DNA of 64,000 nt from Stieleria marina (GCA_007741555.1 CP036526.1:4650001-4714000); one strand, 5' to 3'. Counted from the first letter of the stretch, positions 19,248 through 30,479 are shown. Numbers and translations: made by a program. The notes: generated by a model not told the origin, from the sequence alone.

Positions 19248-20231
19248 ATGCGAATACTCGTTACCGGCTGCGGTGGATTCTTAGGCTCCGAAATCACTCG
19301 ACAATTGCTCGATCGTGGCGACGAAGTCATTGGCGTTTCACGCGGCGCTTACCCGCAACTGATCAACGCAGGCATGACCGCCCGGCGCGGTGATCTTTCG
19401 GACTCCGATTTTACATCGCAAGCGATCGCGGGGGTCGACGCCGTCGTCCACACCGCCGCCGTTGCCGGAGTCTGGGGGCCTTGGGAACATTTTTATCGCA
19501 ACAATGTAGTGGCAACGCAAAACGTGGTCGCTGCCTGCCAGACAAACGGCATTGGCGATCTGATTTTCACCAGTAGTCCCAGCGTCACTTTCGGCGGCGA
19601 CCACCAACGCGGCGTAGACGAATCGGAGCCCTATCCGGCCCAATGGTTGTGCCACTACCCCCACACAAAAGCCCTAGCCGAACAACATGTTCTATCCGCA
19701 GACGACCGCGGCCGGCTCAACACCTGCGCCCTGCGTCCTCATTTGATCTGGGGAAACGGCGACCCACACCTGATCCCACGCGTGCTGGATCGAGCCCGCC
19801 GCGGACGACTGCGGATTGTCGGCAACGGCCAAACTCGGGTCGACACGGTCCACGTGATCAATGCCGCCGCCGCACACTTGGATGCGATCGACGCATTGCA
19901 GAACCGGCCCGAAGCAGCCGGCGGACGCGCGTATTTCATCGCCCAAGACGAACCGGTCAACTGCTGGCATTGGATCGGACAACTTTGCGAAATCGGCGGC
20001 GTTGCTGCTCCGACCAAACGAGTCGGATTCCGCGCCGCGTACACCATCGGTGCTGCTTTGGAAGCAACGTATCGAGCGATCGGCAAGAAAGGCGAACCAC
20101 CCATGACGCGATTCGTTGCCGCCCAACTGGCCCACGACCATTACTTTGACATCACGGCCGCCAAAGACCGATTGGGTTACCGAGTTCGCGTCACAATGGA
20201 CGACGGTTTGCAGCGGTTGCGCAATTCTTGA
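19248..20231 (+). CDS. NAD-dependent epimerase / 3-beta-hydroxysteroid-dehydrogenase-like reductase
   Basis: 327 residues from the ATG at 19248. The longer frame to 19161 begins inside the leader. The extended-SDR NAD motif GCGGFLG is at 7-13, FTSSPSV near 108-113 supplies the Ser, and YPHTK (Tyr137, Lys141) is the catalytic pair. HLIWGNGDPHLIPR and the C-terminal NRLGY-type ending resemble the NSDHL/OleD group, which acts on sterol 4-carboxylates or 2-alkyl-3-ketoacids. The neighbours downstream are a ketosynthase, an ACP and a CrtI-like flavoprotein, so a lipid substrate is plausible. Exact substrate unknown. Confidence 0.85.
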   Translation: MRILVTGCGGFLGSEITRQLLDRGDEVIGVSRGAYPQLINAGMTARRGDLSDSDFTSQAIAGVDAVVHTAAVAGVWGPWEHFYRNNVVATQNVVAACQTNGIGDLIFTSSPSVTFGGDHQRGVDESEPYPAQWLCHYPHTKALAEQHVLSADDRGRLNTCALRPHLIWGNGDPHLIPRVLDRARRGRLRIVGNGQTRVDTVHVINAAAAHLDAIDALQNRPEAAGGRAYFIAQDEPVNCWHWIGQLCEIGGVAAPTKRVGFRAAYTIGAALEATYRAIGKKGEPPMTRFVAAQLAHDHYFDITAAKDRLGYRVRVTMDDGLQRLRNS

Positions 20232-20530
20232 CGCTCGAATTTTGGCATCCAATCCATAATGCCTAGCGGACTCAGAATCTCCCTACGACTTCGCGATGGC
20301 ATCCCACCACGCCCGGACGAGCCAGGCAACGGACACCGACAGCTTCAAAAAGTCCGTAAACAACGGTCAAACGAACTCAGGCCGTTGTCAGTTTTCGCGT
20401 GAATTGTTAGCTTTTGAGTCTCGAGAACGGTCGTCCTGACGGCTGCTTCCGGCGCACGCGCTGCGTCCCCACCCAAGTTTCAGCCCAACCCGCGTTAAAC
20501 TCCGTGATTGCACCTCATCGCGCTTCGCAA

Positions 20531-21763
20531 ATGCCCGACGATCAACGCATCGTCATCACCGGAATCGGCCTGACAGCCCCTAACGGAAACGATTGGGCAA
20601 CGTACCGGGAATCCCTGCTGGCAAAAAAGAGTGGCGTGCAGCCTTACGAAATCCGTTACTTCGGTAAAACACTCGCCGGCGTCTGTGACTTCGAAGCGAC
20701 TCGCTACCAGAAGAAAAAAGAGATTCGCCGCGGCACCCGCGCGGGCAGCGTCGGCGTTTATGCTGCCAACGAAGCCATCAAGCACAGCGGAATCGACTGG
20801 GAAAATACCGACCGCAGCCGAGTCGGGATCTATGTCGGCGTGACCGAGCATGGCAATGTCGAAACCGAAAACGAAATTTTCATCATCAAAGGCTTCGACT
20901 ACGACACCAGCTGCTGGTCACACCACCACAACCCTCGCACGGTGGCCAACAACCCGGCCGGCGAAATCGCCTTGAACATGGGCATCACGGGGCCACACTA
21001 CACCATCGGCGCCGCGTGTGCGGCTGGAAACGCCGGCATCATCCAGGGCGCCCAGATGCTACGGCTGCACGAATGTGACTTGGCCATCGCGGGCGGCACC
21101 AGCGAAAGCATCCACACGTTCGGGATTTTTGCCAGCTTCAATAGCCAAAACGCTCTGGCCACGCACGACGACCCCACCCAAGCATCGCGGCCGTTCGACA
21201 AAGAGCGAAACGGAATCGTGGTTGCCGAAGGCGGCTGCCTTTACACGCTCGAGCGACTCAGCGACGCCAAAGCACGCAGCGCGAACATCATCGGCGAACT
21301 GGTCGGCTACGCGATGAACACGGACGCAACCGATTTTGTCCTGCCCAACCCCGAACGCCAAGCTCAGTGTGTGAATGCGGCACTGCAACGTGCGGGACTT
21401 AATGCAGAAGACATCGACATTGTCAGCACGCACGCCACGGGCACCTCCAGCGGCGACACACAGGAGTGCAAAGCCCTTCGCGAAGTCTTTGGCAATTGTA
21501 AGACGGTTCGCATCAACAACACAAAAAGCTACATTGGCCATGCGATGGGAGCTGCCGGCGCGTTGGAATTGGCCGGCAACCTTTCGTCTTTCCAAGACGG
21601 TGTCGTGCATCCAACCATTAATGTGGACGACCTGGATCCGGATTGCGATTTACCAGGATTGGTTCTCAATGAACCTCAAGAAACCAAACAGGTCGATTAC
21701 GTGCTAAACAATTCCTTTGGCATGCTCGGCATCAACTCGGTCGTCATCATCGGCCGCGTCTAA
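20531..21763 (+). CDS. Beta-ketoacyl-ACP synthase (FabF/KAS II-like), probably pathway-specific
   Basis: 410 residues from the ATG at 20531, which yields the usual start MPDDQRIVITGIG. The complete Cys-His-His condensing triad is present: Cys163 in GAACAAGN, His301 in THATGTSSGDT and His337 in KSYIGHAMG. The enzyme extends ACP-bound acyl chains with malonyl-ACP. The active-site context ACAAGNAG differs from housekeeping FabF (ACATGAHA). With the dedicated ACP 41 bp downstream and a CrtI-like oxidoreductase, this points to a specialised lipid, polyene or polyketide line and not bulk fatty-acid synthesis. The longer frame to 20414 starts in unconserved sequence. Confidence 0.92.
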   Translation: MPDDQRIVITGIGLTAPNGNDWATYRESLLAKKSGVQPYEIRYFGKTLAGVCDFEATRYQKKKEIRRGTRAGSVGVYAANEAIKHSGIDWENTDRSRVGIYVGVTEHGNVETENEIFIIKGFDYDTSCWSHHHNPRTVANNPAGEIALNMGITGPHYTIGAACAAGNAGIIQGAQMLRLHECDLAIAGGTSESIHTFGIFASFNSQNALATHDDPTQASRPFDKERNGIVVAEGGCLYTLERLSDAKARSANIIGELVGYAMNTDATDFVLPNPERQAQCVNAALQRAGLNAEDIDIVSTHATGTSSGDTQECKALREVFGNCKTVRINNTKSYIGHAMGAAGALELAGNLSSFQDGVVHPTINVDDLDPDCDLPGLVLNEPQETKQVDYVLNNSFGMLGINSVVIIGRV

Positions 21764-21804
21764 ACACCACTCATCACCCCACCAACCCCTGCGATAGAAG
21801 ATCG

Positions 21805-22065
21805 ATGACACCTGCAGAAATTCGCGTAGAAATCCTGGATATCCTGGACGACATTTCACCAGACGAAGATCTGGATAACCTCAAGGACGATGTCGCGTTT
21901 CGCGAGCAGCTGGAACTCGACAGCATGGATTTTCTGGACATCGTGATGGAACTTCGCAAGCGTCACCGCGTGCAGATTCCTGAGGAAGATTACGGCCACC
22001 TGGCTTCGATGGCATCGACGGTCAGCTATCTCGAACCCAAAATGGTCGACATTGTGAAGTCGTAG
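21805..22065 (+). CDS. Acyl carrier protein
   Basis: 86 residues, acidic and helical. The 4'-phosphopantetheine attachment site is Ser40 in LELDSMDFLDIV, matching the DSL-type motif with Met in place of Leu. It carries the growing acyl chain for the adjacent ketosynthase. It differs from typical housekeeping AcpP in sequence around the serine, consistent with a dedicated role. It lies between the ketosynthase and the CrtI-like gene, with short gaps on the same strand. Confidence 0.93.
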   Translation: MTPAEIRVEILDILDDISPDEDLDNLKDDVAFREQLELDSMDFLDIVMELRKRHRVQIPEEDYGHLASMASTVSYLEPKMVDIVKS

Positions 22066-22152
22066 TTTCGACTTCCGATCCACTCCTACGGGAGAGCCAT
22101 TCGCGTACCCTCTCTCGCCTGCCTTTACCGTTCGCCGTCACTGATCACTCCG

Positions 22153-23556
22153 ATGTCCAAATACGACACGATCATTATCGGCGCGGGAATGAGCGGGCTC
22201 GCCGCCGGAATTCGCTTGGCACACTTTGACCAGCGTGTCTGCATCCTCGAAAAACACTACACCATCGGCGGACTCAATTCGTTCTACCGAATGGGTGGAC
22301 GTGACTACGACGTCGGATTGCACGCGATGACCAACTACGCGGTCAAAGGCAGCGACAAACGAGGCCCGTTGGCCAAACTGATCCGCCAACTTCGCTTTCG
22401 CTGGGAAGATTTCAAACTGGCCGAACAGGTCGGCTCGTCGATCCGTTTTCCCGATGTTTCGCTGGACTTCAACAACGACATCGCGATGTTGGAAGCCGAA
22501 ATCGCAAGAGATTTCCCCAGTCAGATCGACGGTTTCCAATCGTTGTGCGGTGCCCTGCTGGACTACAGCGACATGGACGGCGGCGCCCCCGACTTCATGC
22601 GGTCGGCTCGCGAAGTCATGGCCCGGCACATCTCTGAACCTTTGTTGATCGAAATGCTGCTCTGCCCCCTGATGTGGTATGGCAACGCTCGTGAAAACGA
22701 CATGGACTACGGGCAATTCTGCATCATGTTCCGTGCCTGCTACCTGGAAGGCTTCGGGCGGCCCTACAAAGGCGTGCGGATGATCCTGAAAAATCTAGTG
22801 CGAAAATTCCGCGGACTCGGTGGCGAACTCAAACTCCGTAGCGGCGTCTCGCGAATCGAAGTCGACAACGGAAAAGCCGTCGGCGTGGTCTTGGACGACG
22901 GCACCGAACTGCAAGCCGACCGAATTTTGTCATCCGCCGGCAGTGTCGAAACGATGCGAATGTGCGACGACGTCACCGAAGTCGATGTGGCGAAAGCGGG
23001 CCAACTATCGTTCATCGAATCGATCTCCATCTTGGATCGAATGCCGCAAGACTTTGGATTCGACCGCACGATTGTTTTCTACAACGACAGCGAAAACTTT
23101 CACTGGGAACGTCCCGACACCCAGCTTTGCGATTCGCGAACCGGCGTGATCTGTTCGCCCAACAACTACCTGTACGATGCCGACGAAGGCGAATTGCCCG
23201 ATGGCGTGATCCGCATCACGACCTTGGCAAACCATGATCGCTGGTGCGAATTGCCCGACGAAAAATACGCCGCCCAAAAGATGCAGCAGTACGACGAAGC
23301 CGTCGAATCATCGGTACGCTTCATGCCCGATTTTCGACGTTACGTCGTCGACACCGATGTATTCACGCCAAAAACCATTCGTCGTTTTACTTGGCATGAC
23401 AACGGAGCCGTCTACGGAGCTCCAGACAAACAACTCGACGGCACCACGCACCTGCCCAATGTCTTTCTCTGTGGCACCGACCAAGGTTTTGTCGGCATCG
23501 TAGGCGCGATCGTCAGTGGCATCAGCATGGCCAACCGCCACTGCCTACAGGCATAA
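22153..23556 (+). CDS. Phytoene-desaturase-like FAD oxidoreductase (CrtI/CrtISO family)
   Basis: 467 residues. The N-terminal dinucleotide fold IIIGAGMSGLAAG (8-20) with Glu33 (ILEK) binds FAD. The segment GGLNSFYRMGGRDYDVGLHAM is typical of carotenoid desaturases and isomerases. The C-terminal FAD contact is VFLCGTDQGFVGIVGAIVSG. Members desaturate, saturate or isomerise polyenes and long-chain lipids. Here it is the third gene of the KAS-ACP set. No phytoene synthase or other carotenoid gene lies nearby, so the substrate may be an ACP-bound or polyene chain; this is inference. Confidence 0.87.
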   Translation: MSKYDTIIIGAGMSGLAAGIRLAHFDQRVCILEKHYTIGGLNSFYRMGGRDYDVGLHAMTNYAVKGSDKRGPLAKLIRQLRFRWEDFKLAEQVGSSIRFPDVSLDFNNDIAMLEAEIARDFPSQIDGFQSLCGALLDYSDMDGGAPDFMRSAREVMARHISEPLLIEMLLCPLMWYGNARENDMDYGQFCIMFRACYLEGFGRPYKGVRMILKNLVRKFRGLGGELKLRSGVSRIEVDNGKAVGVVLDDGTELQADRILSSAGSVETMRMCDDVTEVDVAKAGQLSFIESISILDRMPQDFGFDRTIVFYNDSENFHWERPDTQLCDSRTGVICSPNNYLYDADEGELPDGVIRITTLANHDRWCELPDEKYAAQKMQQYDEAVESSVRFMPDFRRYVVDTDVFTPKTIRRFTWHDNGAVYGAPDKQLDGTTHLPNVFLCGTDQGFVGIVGAIVSGISMANRHCLQA

Positions 23557-23576
23557 AACGCTCGCCCAAACCATTT

Positions 23577-23600
23577 CAGCCGCTGGCGCTAGCCACGGGC
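23577..23600. repeat. GCTAGC-containing interspersed repeat, copy 1
   Basis: A 24-bp element containing GCTGGCGCTAGCCACGGG lies 20 bp after the stop of the CrtI-like gene. Related copies occur at 26932-26955 and 26979-27002. It has a partly palindromic core around GGCGCTAGCC and resembles a REP-type extragenic element. Confidence 0.75.
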
Positions 23601-23775
23601 CCGGCACAAACACACCCCGGCGCTACCGGCAACAACCTCGGCCCCCCATCAATCGTAAGATGACGGCACCTCCCCAAGCCGCGCCCCCTCAGCGCCAAAG
23701 TTCCGAATCCCGGCATCTCCCCAAAAAGTTTGCAATTTCCTTGCGTAAATTCGGCTAGCACGAACGTCTAGTTGT

Positions 23776-24309
23776 TTGAAGGCAAGTGATTCTTCGCGAC
23801 AAACTCAAAATGAAAAGCAACCGTTGAATTGGCTTGAAGAGCTTTATCGACTTCATCGCGAAAGCCTCTTTCGGCTGGCATGGCTGATTTTACGCGACCA
23901 AGGACTGGCCGAAGACGCCCTGCAGGCTGCCTTTCTGAAACTCAGTCGCATCGCTCTACCGCCGAACAACTCTCTCAGCTACGCAAGGCAAACGGTGCGG
24001 CATTGTGCGATCGATCTGCGCCGCACGCGAAACGTTCAACGAACCGAGCCACTTCAGCACGATCCCGAGCAACCCCGCCTCCCCAATGACAACCTTGACA
24101 TCGAAGCACTACTGCTTGCTTTGACCGACCCTCAACGCGAAGTCGTCGAATTTCGGCTGCGTCTTGGAATGTCATTCAAGGAAATCGCTTCGCTGCTGAA
24201 CGAACCGCTCTCGACGGTCAGTTCACGGTACCAACGAGCAATCGATTCAATCAAACAGAATCTAGCGGCAGTCGGCGCAACCACCATAGACGAGGCCCGT
24301 GATGGATGA
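23776..24309 (+). CDS. ECF-type RNA polymerase sigma factor
   Basis: 177 residues. Region 2 is LYRLHRESLFRLAWLILRDQGLAEDALQ, and region 4, DPQREVVEFRLRLGMSFKEIASLLNEPLSTVSSR, contains the helix-turn-helix for the -35 element. The only in-frame start after an upstream TAA is TTG at 23776. The gene overlaps the following membrane protein gene by 8 bp, the arrangement expected for a sigma/anti-sigma pair. The trigger is unknown. Confidence 0.92.
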   Translation: MKASDSSRQTQNEKQPLNWLEELYRLHRESLFRLAWLILRDQGLAEDALQAAFLKLSRIALPPNNSLSYARQTVRHCAIDLRRTRNVQRTEPLQHDPEQPRLPNDNLDIEALLLALTDPQREVVEFRLRLGMSFKEIASLLNEPLSTVSSRYQRAIDSIKQNLAAVGATTIDEARDG

Positions 24310-25213
24310 CCTAGAAAAAAAGATCGCCACTCTGCCGTTTCCTGAGATCAGCAAGAGTGCTTGTCAGCGAATCGAAACCCTACTGCCCGTCGACTCCTCG
24401 AATTCACTCACGCCAGGAAGTCGGATGTTCAAGAGAATCACGCGTCCTTTAATCGCCGTTGCCGGGCTGCTTTTGATCGGATTCGCAGCGGACTTCTTAA
24501 TTTCTTCGGCAACGCAAACCGACCGGCTGTTTGCAGATGTGCAAAAAGCCATGAAGAAAGTCCACACAATGGAGTACACGTTCAAGTCCGTGTGGCACAA
24601 GGGGCTCGATTCGATTCCCGTTCGACAACCAGACTACAGCTACCGACAAGTCACTGATATTCCACAGCACGCTCAAACGGTAACGAGATCGCTTCGCGCA
24701 ATACTTGCTGCAGAAAAATCCCCGAAGACCCGTCGTGAGCTACAAAACCAGATCGAAATCACTAAGCACCACAGCGACAAAGCCAACGGGCGTCTGCAGT
24801 GGGCATTCCTGGGGCGATTAAGCAAGGGGCGCAAACGCTATGAGCAGTTCTTTCCCTTCGATCAAGTATCACTCGACACTTTCAACTCGTCCGATGAAAT
24901 CAAACGCATGACAACTGTCCCGCCCGACGCCACCAAGCCACTGGGGGAATCAACCATCGATCAACACAGAGCGATTGGATTTCGACTGATAGAGTCCATG
25001 AATGACGGCATCGTCTATCGCGACTATTGGGTAGACGCCCAGACGCTGCTACCCATTCGTATCGAACATAGCTGGCGAAAGTCGGAGACAACCGAACCGA
25101 CGGAAATAAGCGTGTACAACAATTTCGTCTTCAACGTTCCAATCAAAGAGACTTTGTTTGACAAGTCTTCACTCGGCCGCGGCGATACGAGTTCTTTGCC
25201 CTCACTTGATTGA
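24302..25213 (+). CDS. Membrane-anchored putative anti-sigma factor with LolA-like outer domain
   Basis: 303 residues from ATG 24302 (a GTG at 24299 is also possible). Residues 1-47 form a short cytoplasmic part that could bind the sigma factor encoded just before. 48-69 is a transmembrane helix (LIAVAGLLLIGFAADFLIS). The remainder is an extracytoplasmic, beta-rich region containing YRDYWVDAQTLLPIRIE, a motif typical of LolA/LolB-like or MucB-type sensor domains. Overlap with the sigma gene implies coupling. No zinc-binding anti-sigma motif (HxxxCxxC) is present, so the binding mode is not the ZAS type. Confidence 0.7.
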   Translation: MDDLEKKIATLPFPEISKSACQRIETLLPVDSSNSLTPGSRMFKRITRPLIAVAGLLLIGFAADFLISSATQTDRLFADVQKAMKKVHTMEYTFKSVWHKGLDSIPVRQPDYSYRQVTDIPQHAQTVTRSLRAILAAEKSPKTRRELQNQIEITKHHSDKANGRLQWAFLGRLSKGRKRYEQFFPFDQVSLDTFNSSDEIKRMTTVPPDATKPLGESTIDQHRAIGFRLIESMNDGIVYRDYWVDAQTLLPIRIEHSWRKSETTEPTEISVYNNFVFNVPIKETLFDKSSLGRGDTSSLPSLD

Positions 25214-26913
<1,700 letters not shown>

Positions 26914-26931
26914 GAAAAGCCCACCACCATT

Positions 26932-27002
26932 CAGCGGCTGGCGCTAGCCAAAGGCACACATCCATTACCGGACCCCGTCAGCCGCTAGCGCTAGCCACGG
27001 GC
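26932..27002. repeat. GCTAGC-containing interspersed repeats, copies 2 and 3
   Basis: Two related copies lie 19 bp after the purB stop, at 26932-26955 and 26979-27002. The second contains GCTAGCGCTAGC, a perfect 12-bp palindrome. Same element as at 23577. All three lie just after the stop codon of a gene. Confidence 0.75.
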
Positions 27003-27027
27003 ACTCACCCCCACACCCGCCACTAAC

Positions 27028-27252
27028 CTACTGGCACCCGCCACCACAACACCGCGGCGCCCCACACGCTTCACCGCCCGAAGCCATCGGCAAAGTCCCG
27101 CCGAATTTCATCGCAGGGCTAGCAGTTGCGCTCATCAATCGCGTCAATTTCTTGCCGCCGCAATCGGGGCACTCAGCTTGCTCGTCACGTGAACGGACAA
27201 GAACTTCGACCGTCGAGTCACATTTTTTGCACTCATACTCGTAAAGCGGCAT
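27028..27252 (-). CDS. FmdB-family zinc-ribbon regulatory protein
   Basis: 74 residues. The N-terminus MPLYEYECKKC is the FmdB hallmark. Two zinc-binding knuckles are visible: Cys8/Cys11 and Cys28/Cys31. The C-terminus is Cys- and Gly-rich (ACGAPRCCGGGCQ), which is common in FmdB-like proteins of planctomycetes and may bind further metal. The family is linked to regulation of formamidase/formylmethanofuran genes in some bacteria, but its role here is unknown. Divergent from nnrE, 78 bp away. Confidence 0.85.
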   Translation of the reverse strand: MPLYEYECKKCDSTVEVLVRSRDEQAECPDCGGKKLTRLMSATASPAMKFGGTLPMASGGEACGAPRCCGGGCQ

Positions 27253-27330
27253 CGCGTAAAATCACCCAAGTGGAAAAGAAACAATCTCGGTCCGTATTAT
27301 GGCACGAATACCTCGCAAGGGAATACGATC

Positions 27331-27993
27331 ATGGAAATCCGACCGCTCAGCCGCGATGAAGTCCGTCAAATCGACAACGTCGCTATCGAACAATATGGCA
27401 TCACCGGGTTGATGTTGATGGAAAACGCCGGCTCCGGCGCAGCAAGACTGGTCAACGAAATCGCCCCTGCGGGGAAAGTTGCCATTTTGTGTGGCAAAGG
27501 CAACAATGCAGGGGACGGCTATGTCATCGCAAGACACATGGAGCTACTCGATCGCGAGGTCAAACTGATCTCGATCGTCGATACTGAGTCACTGACCGGC
27601 GACGCTAAGGCAAACTTTCAGATCGCCGATCGCAGCAAGCTACCAATCATCGCTGCGGCCGACCGAGTTCGCTTGGCACAAGAACTAACCAGCGCCGACA
27701 TCATCGTCGATTGCCTGCTGGGCACCGGAGCGACCGGCTCGCTGAGAGGATTGTTTGCTGATGCCGTCGCGATCGCCAATCAAACCGACGCGATCCGCAT
27801 TGCCATCGACGTCCCCACCGGAATCGACTGCGACACTGGCCAAATCATGGGCGAAGCATTCTGCGCCCACGAAACCATCACCTTTGTGGCCCATAAACTT
27901 GCGATGCAGATTCCCGAATGCCACCAAACGTTCGGCCGCATTCATGTCGTGGGAATCGGTGCTTCAAAAACAATCCTGCAGCGGTTTGCCTAG
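27331..27993 (+). CDS. nnrE: NAD(P)H-hydrate epimerase (YjeF N-terminal domain)
   Basis: 220 residues covering only the epimerase domain; the ADP-dependent dehydratase (NnrD) domain is absent. It converts R-NAD(P)HX to the S form for repair. Motifs are GITGLMLMENAG, GKGNNAGDGYV (nucleotide contact) and IDVPTGIDCDTG with the catalytic Asp. The start is the ATG at 27331. It converges on the beta-helix gene 17 bp away, so a shared bidirectional terminator is possible. Confidence 0.92.
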   Translation: MEIRPLSRDEVRQIDNVAIEQYGITGLMLMENAGSGAARLVNEIAPAGKVAILCGKGNNAGDGYVIARHMELLDREVKLISIVDTESLTGDAKANFQIADRSKLPIIAAADRVRLAQELTSADIIVDCLLGTGATGSLRGLFADAVAIANQTDAIRIAIDVPTGIDCDTGQIMGEAFCAHETITFVAHKLAMQIPECHQTFGRIHVVGIGASKTILQRFA

Positions 27994-28009
27994 TCGGTTC
28001 GCCGCCGAA

Positions 28010-30232
28010 CTAATTGCCGATCGAAAACTCCGAAGTATTCCGATCTGCGTCCGTCGCAGTCGCGACCACGACGCTTTCTCCCAGACGCGCTACACCATTG
28101 AAAATGGTGGTGGACGCTTCTCCCGCCGTGAAATCACTCTCCAGGAACACGGCCCGTTTCACATAGCGTTTTTCGCTGCCATCATCAAAGTAAACTTCAA
28201 CCCAGATCGGATAAGCCACGGCAGTTGGGTCCGCGTCGACACAATAGGAAACCTCCAAATCACCGTTTCCCAGCCCCATCACTTCCGTAATTTCAGGTGA
28301 ATTTTGCAGCTCATTGGCTCCCGTGTCACCGTCGCCCACGTCGTTTGCGTTGACCCCCGCAGCTCCCAGATCAATGTCCAATCCTCCATTACCGGCGACA
28401 TTGGAGCGAAAGACCGAGTTGCGTTTCGATGCATCGCCACGGACTGCGATGCCTGGACCAATCTGCCCGCGAATCGTCGACGAAAGTACCCGGTTCAGCG
28501 TCGCATCGCCGGTGATCAACACTCCGTACACCTGCCTGGGAGTCAGCAAATCGCCCGCCTCATCGACGCCGATGCGGTTGTGGCTCAACAGATTTTGCCT
28601 CGCCGCTGCCCCCGAGATGACGACGCCCTGACGATTGCCGGTGATAAAGTTCCCCAGTCCATCCGCCGGACCACCAACATCATTGTACCTCCCTGTCAGA
28701 TGTACCCCGTAATCACGGTTCCCTTGAATGACAAGATTGCCAAGACGGTTACGTGCGACACCGATCAAATTGGACTCGACCAAATTATCTGCTCCGTAAA
28801 TTTTCAAACCGGACTCCTGACTATTGCAAACCCAATTGCCTTGGATCGTCGCGCCCACGCACTGGTCAGTTAGAAAGATCCCTGTGCCGCGATTGCCCGC
28901 AGCTTTGTCAGGCACACCGCTAAAACCAATGTCATTTCCGCGGATCGCAACACCGCCGGGCAGTCCACCCGTGACGCGAACCCCATCGCCTGCGTTGCCA
29001 CAAATTTCATTTCCAAAGACGGCACGATAGCCTTGCCCCTCAGGAACTAGGGACTGCCCAACCTCCGCGACCGTGGATGTCACCGCGGAGAAAGCCTCGT
29101 CAATCAAGACACCGTCTCCTCCATTGCCCAAATCAAGCATGACGCCCAACTCAGGATCGTAGTGCGAACCGATCGAGTTTTCGAACACATACGTAAACCG
29201 ACTTTCACTGCCAGTCACGTAGATTCCAGCGCCTTCATTCCCACCAATTTTACAGGCCTCGACTTCGACGCCGCTGGTATTTTGCAAATGAATTCCGTGC
29301 CCCGTATTGGGCATCTTGGTAAGCCCCAGCCCGTCCAACCCAATGATGTTGTCGCGAATGACAGTCTCTCGGGGCGCAAAGCGAAACCCGTCTTGAGCAA
29401 CCCGAATCCCATCGCCGCCGTTGTTGCAAACTAGGTTGAAAACGCAGTTTGTTTGCCGGCAAATTCCGCGCAGATGAATTCCGGTTCCGGCGTTCCCCAA
29501 GTCCAAATTGTTTGCCGGATCCGTGCCGATCGTATTGCCGTAAACCGTCAACGTGCGACTAGCAAAATCGTAATCCAAATCGCAAGCGATTCCGTCTCCC
29601 GCATTCTGCCCGACCACACAACGTTCGATTCGATTCGATGTTCCCGCATGACGAACATGGATTCCGTGTTCACCGTTGCCGATCCCTGCATCAAAAGCTC
29701 CGTTCACACCTACGTAGCACCCGCGCACTTTCGCTGACGATCCATAACTGATCACAATGCCACTCCCCGAAAAACGATAGACAGCCAAATCATGGATTTC
29801 ACCGCGAGAGAGAACCAGGCCATCCATTCCACCGAGCATCAAATCGACACCGTCGATTTCGACGACCGGCACACCCTGAAATCCCGGCTGCGTTGCTCCG
29901 TGAACCGAAATTTCGGACCGGAAGATCGGCGGGAGCGCTGACTGAGGACGAATTCGATACGGCGCAGAACCGGGAAGGTCGAATTCGATACGAACCTCTT
30001 CACCCAGATACAGCTGGTACTGAAAGTTGCCCTGCTCAATCGCAGCACGCAAAGTCACCTCGCTCTGCCCATTCGGCAGAAGCTGGCCAGTGCCTGCGAC
30101 GCCATCATTCAAGTCATGGTCGCCCAAGTCGCCGGTTGAATTGACCGTAAAAACATGCTGAGCAACCGCGTCCTTGGATACACCAATCGTGAATCCAAGA
30201 AAGACCAGAAAGGTAATAGAAAGGGACTTCAA
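28010..30232 (-). CDS. Exported right-handed beta-helix protein
   Basis: About 740 residues. The preferred start is TTG at 30232, preceded by GAGG and giving a standard signal peptide (KSLSITFLVFLGFTIG, cleavage after AVA). The frame continues to a GTG at 30289. The mature part begins with a CSLREA/polymorphic-OMP-like segment (TLRAAIEQGN) and then many ~22-residue coils with N-G-D-G-I and G-N-x-I-G motifs typical of parallel beta-helix (PbH1) repeats. The C-terminus ATATDADRNTSEF is shared by secreted beta-helix proteins of this phylum. It could be a carbohydrate-binding or adhesin-like surface protein. No lyase active site was identified. Confidence 0.8.
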   Translation of the reverse strand: MKSLSITFLVFLGFTIGVSKDAVAQHVFTVNSTGDLGDHDLNDGVAGTGQLLPNGQSEVTLRAAIEQGNFQYQLYLGEEVRIEFDLPGSAPYRIRPQSALPPIFRSEISVHGATQPGFQGVPVVEIDGVDLMLGGMDGLVLSRGEIHDLAVYRFSGSGIVISYGSSAKVRGCYVGVNGAFDAGIGNGEHGIHVRHAGTSNRIERCVVGQNAGDGIACDLDYDFASRTLTVYGNTIGTDPANNLDLGNAGTGIHLRGICRQTNCVFNLVCNNGGDGIRVAQDGFRFAPRETVIRDNIIGLDGLGLTKMPNTGHGIHLQNTSGVEVEACKIGGNEGAGIYVTGSESRFTYVFENSIGSHYDPELGVMLDLGNGGDGVLIDEAFSAVTSTVAEVGQSLVPEGQGYRAVFGNEICGNAGDGVRVTGGLPGGVAIRGNDIGFSGVPDKAAGNRGTGIFLTDQCVGATIQGNWVCNSQESGLKIYGADNLVESNLIGVARNRLGNLVIQGNRDYGVHLTGRYNDVGGPADGLGNFITGNRQGVVISGAAARQNLLSHNRIGVDEAGDLLTPRQVYGVLITGDATLNRVLSSTIRGQIGPGIAVRGDASKRNSVFRSNVAGNGGLDIDLGAAGVNANDVGDGDTGANELQNSPEITEVMGLGNGDLEVSYCVDADPTAVAYPIWVEVYFDDGSEKRYVKRAVFLESDFTAGEASTTIFNGVARLGESVVVATATDADRNTSEFSIGN

Positions 30233-30479
30233 GATGCACCTCGGGATGAGAATGAATTGGCTTGCCCCAAATAAACCCCGCACCGCCACAAAATCCCCGC
30301 ACCGCCACGCACTATCGTCAAGAATCGAAATGCCCGCGAATCCCCCAAGTTACCAGTCGCCGGACGCGATTGGCAATCCCCGCAGCACAACCAACGCCAG
30401 CTCATAGCATAACTTCAGCCCACAAAAACCAGTCTGCAGCGAGTCCAATCAGACTACTCACTCTGACCGCACAAAAAAC

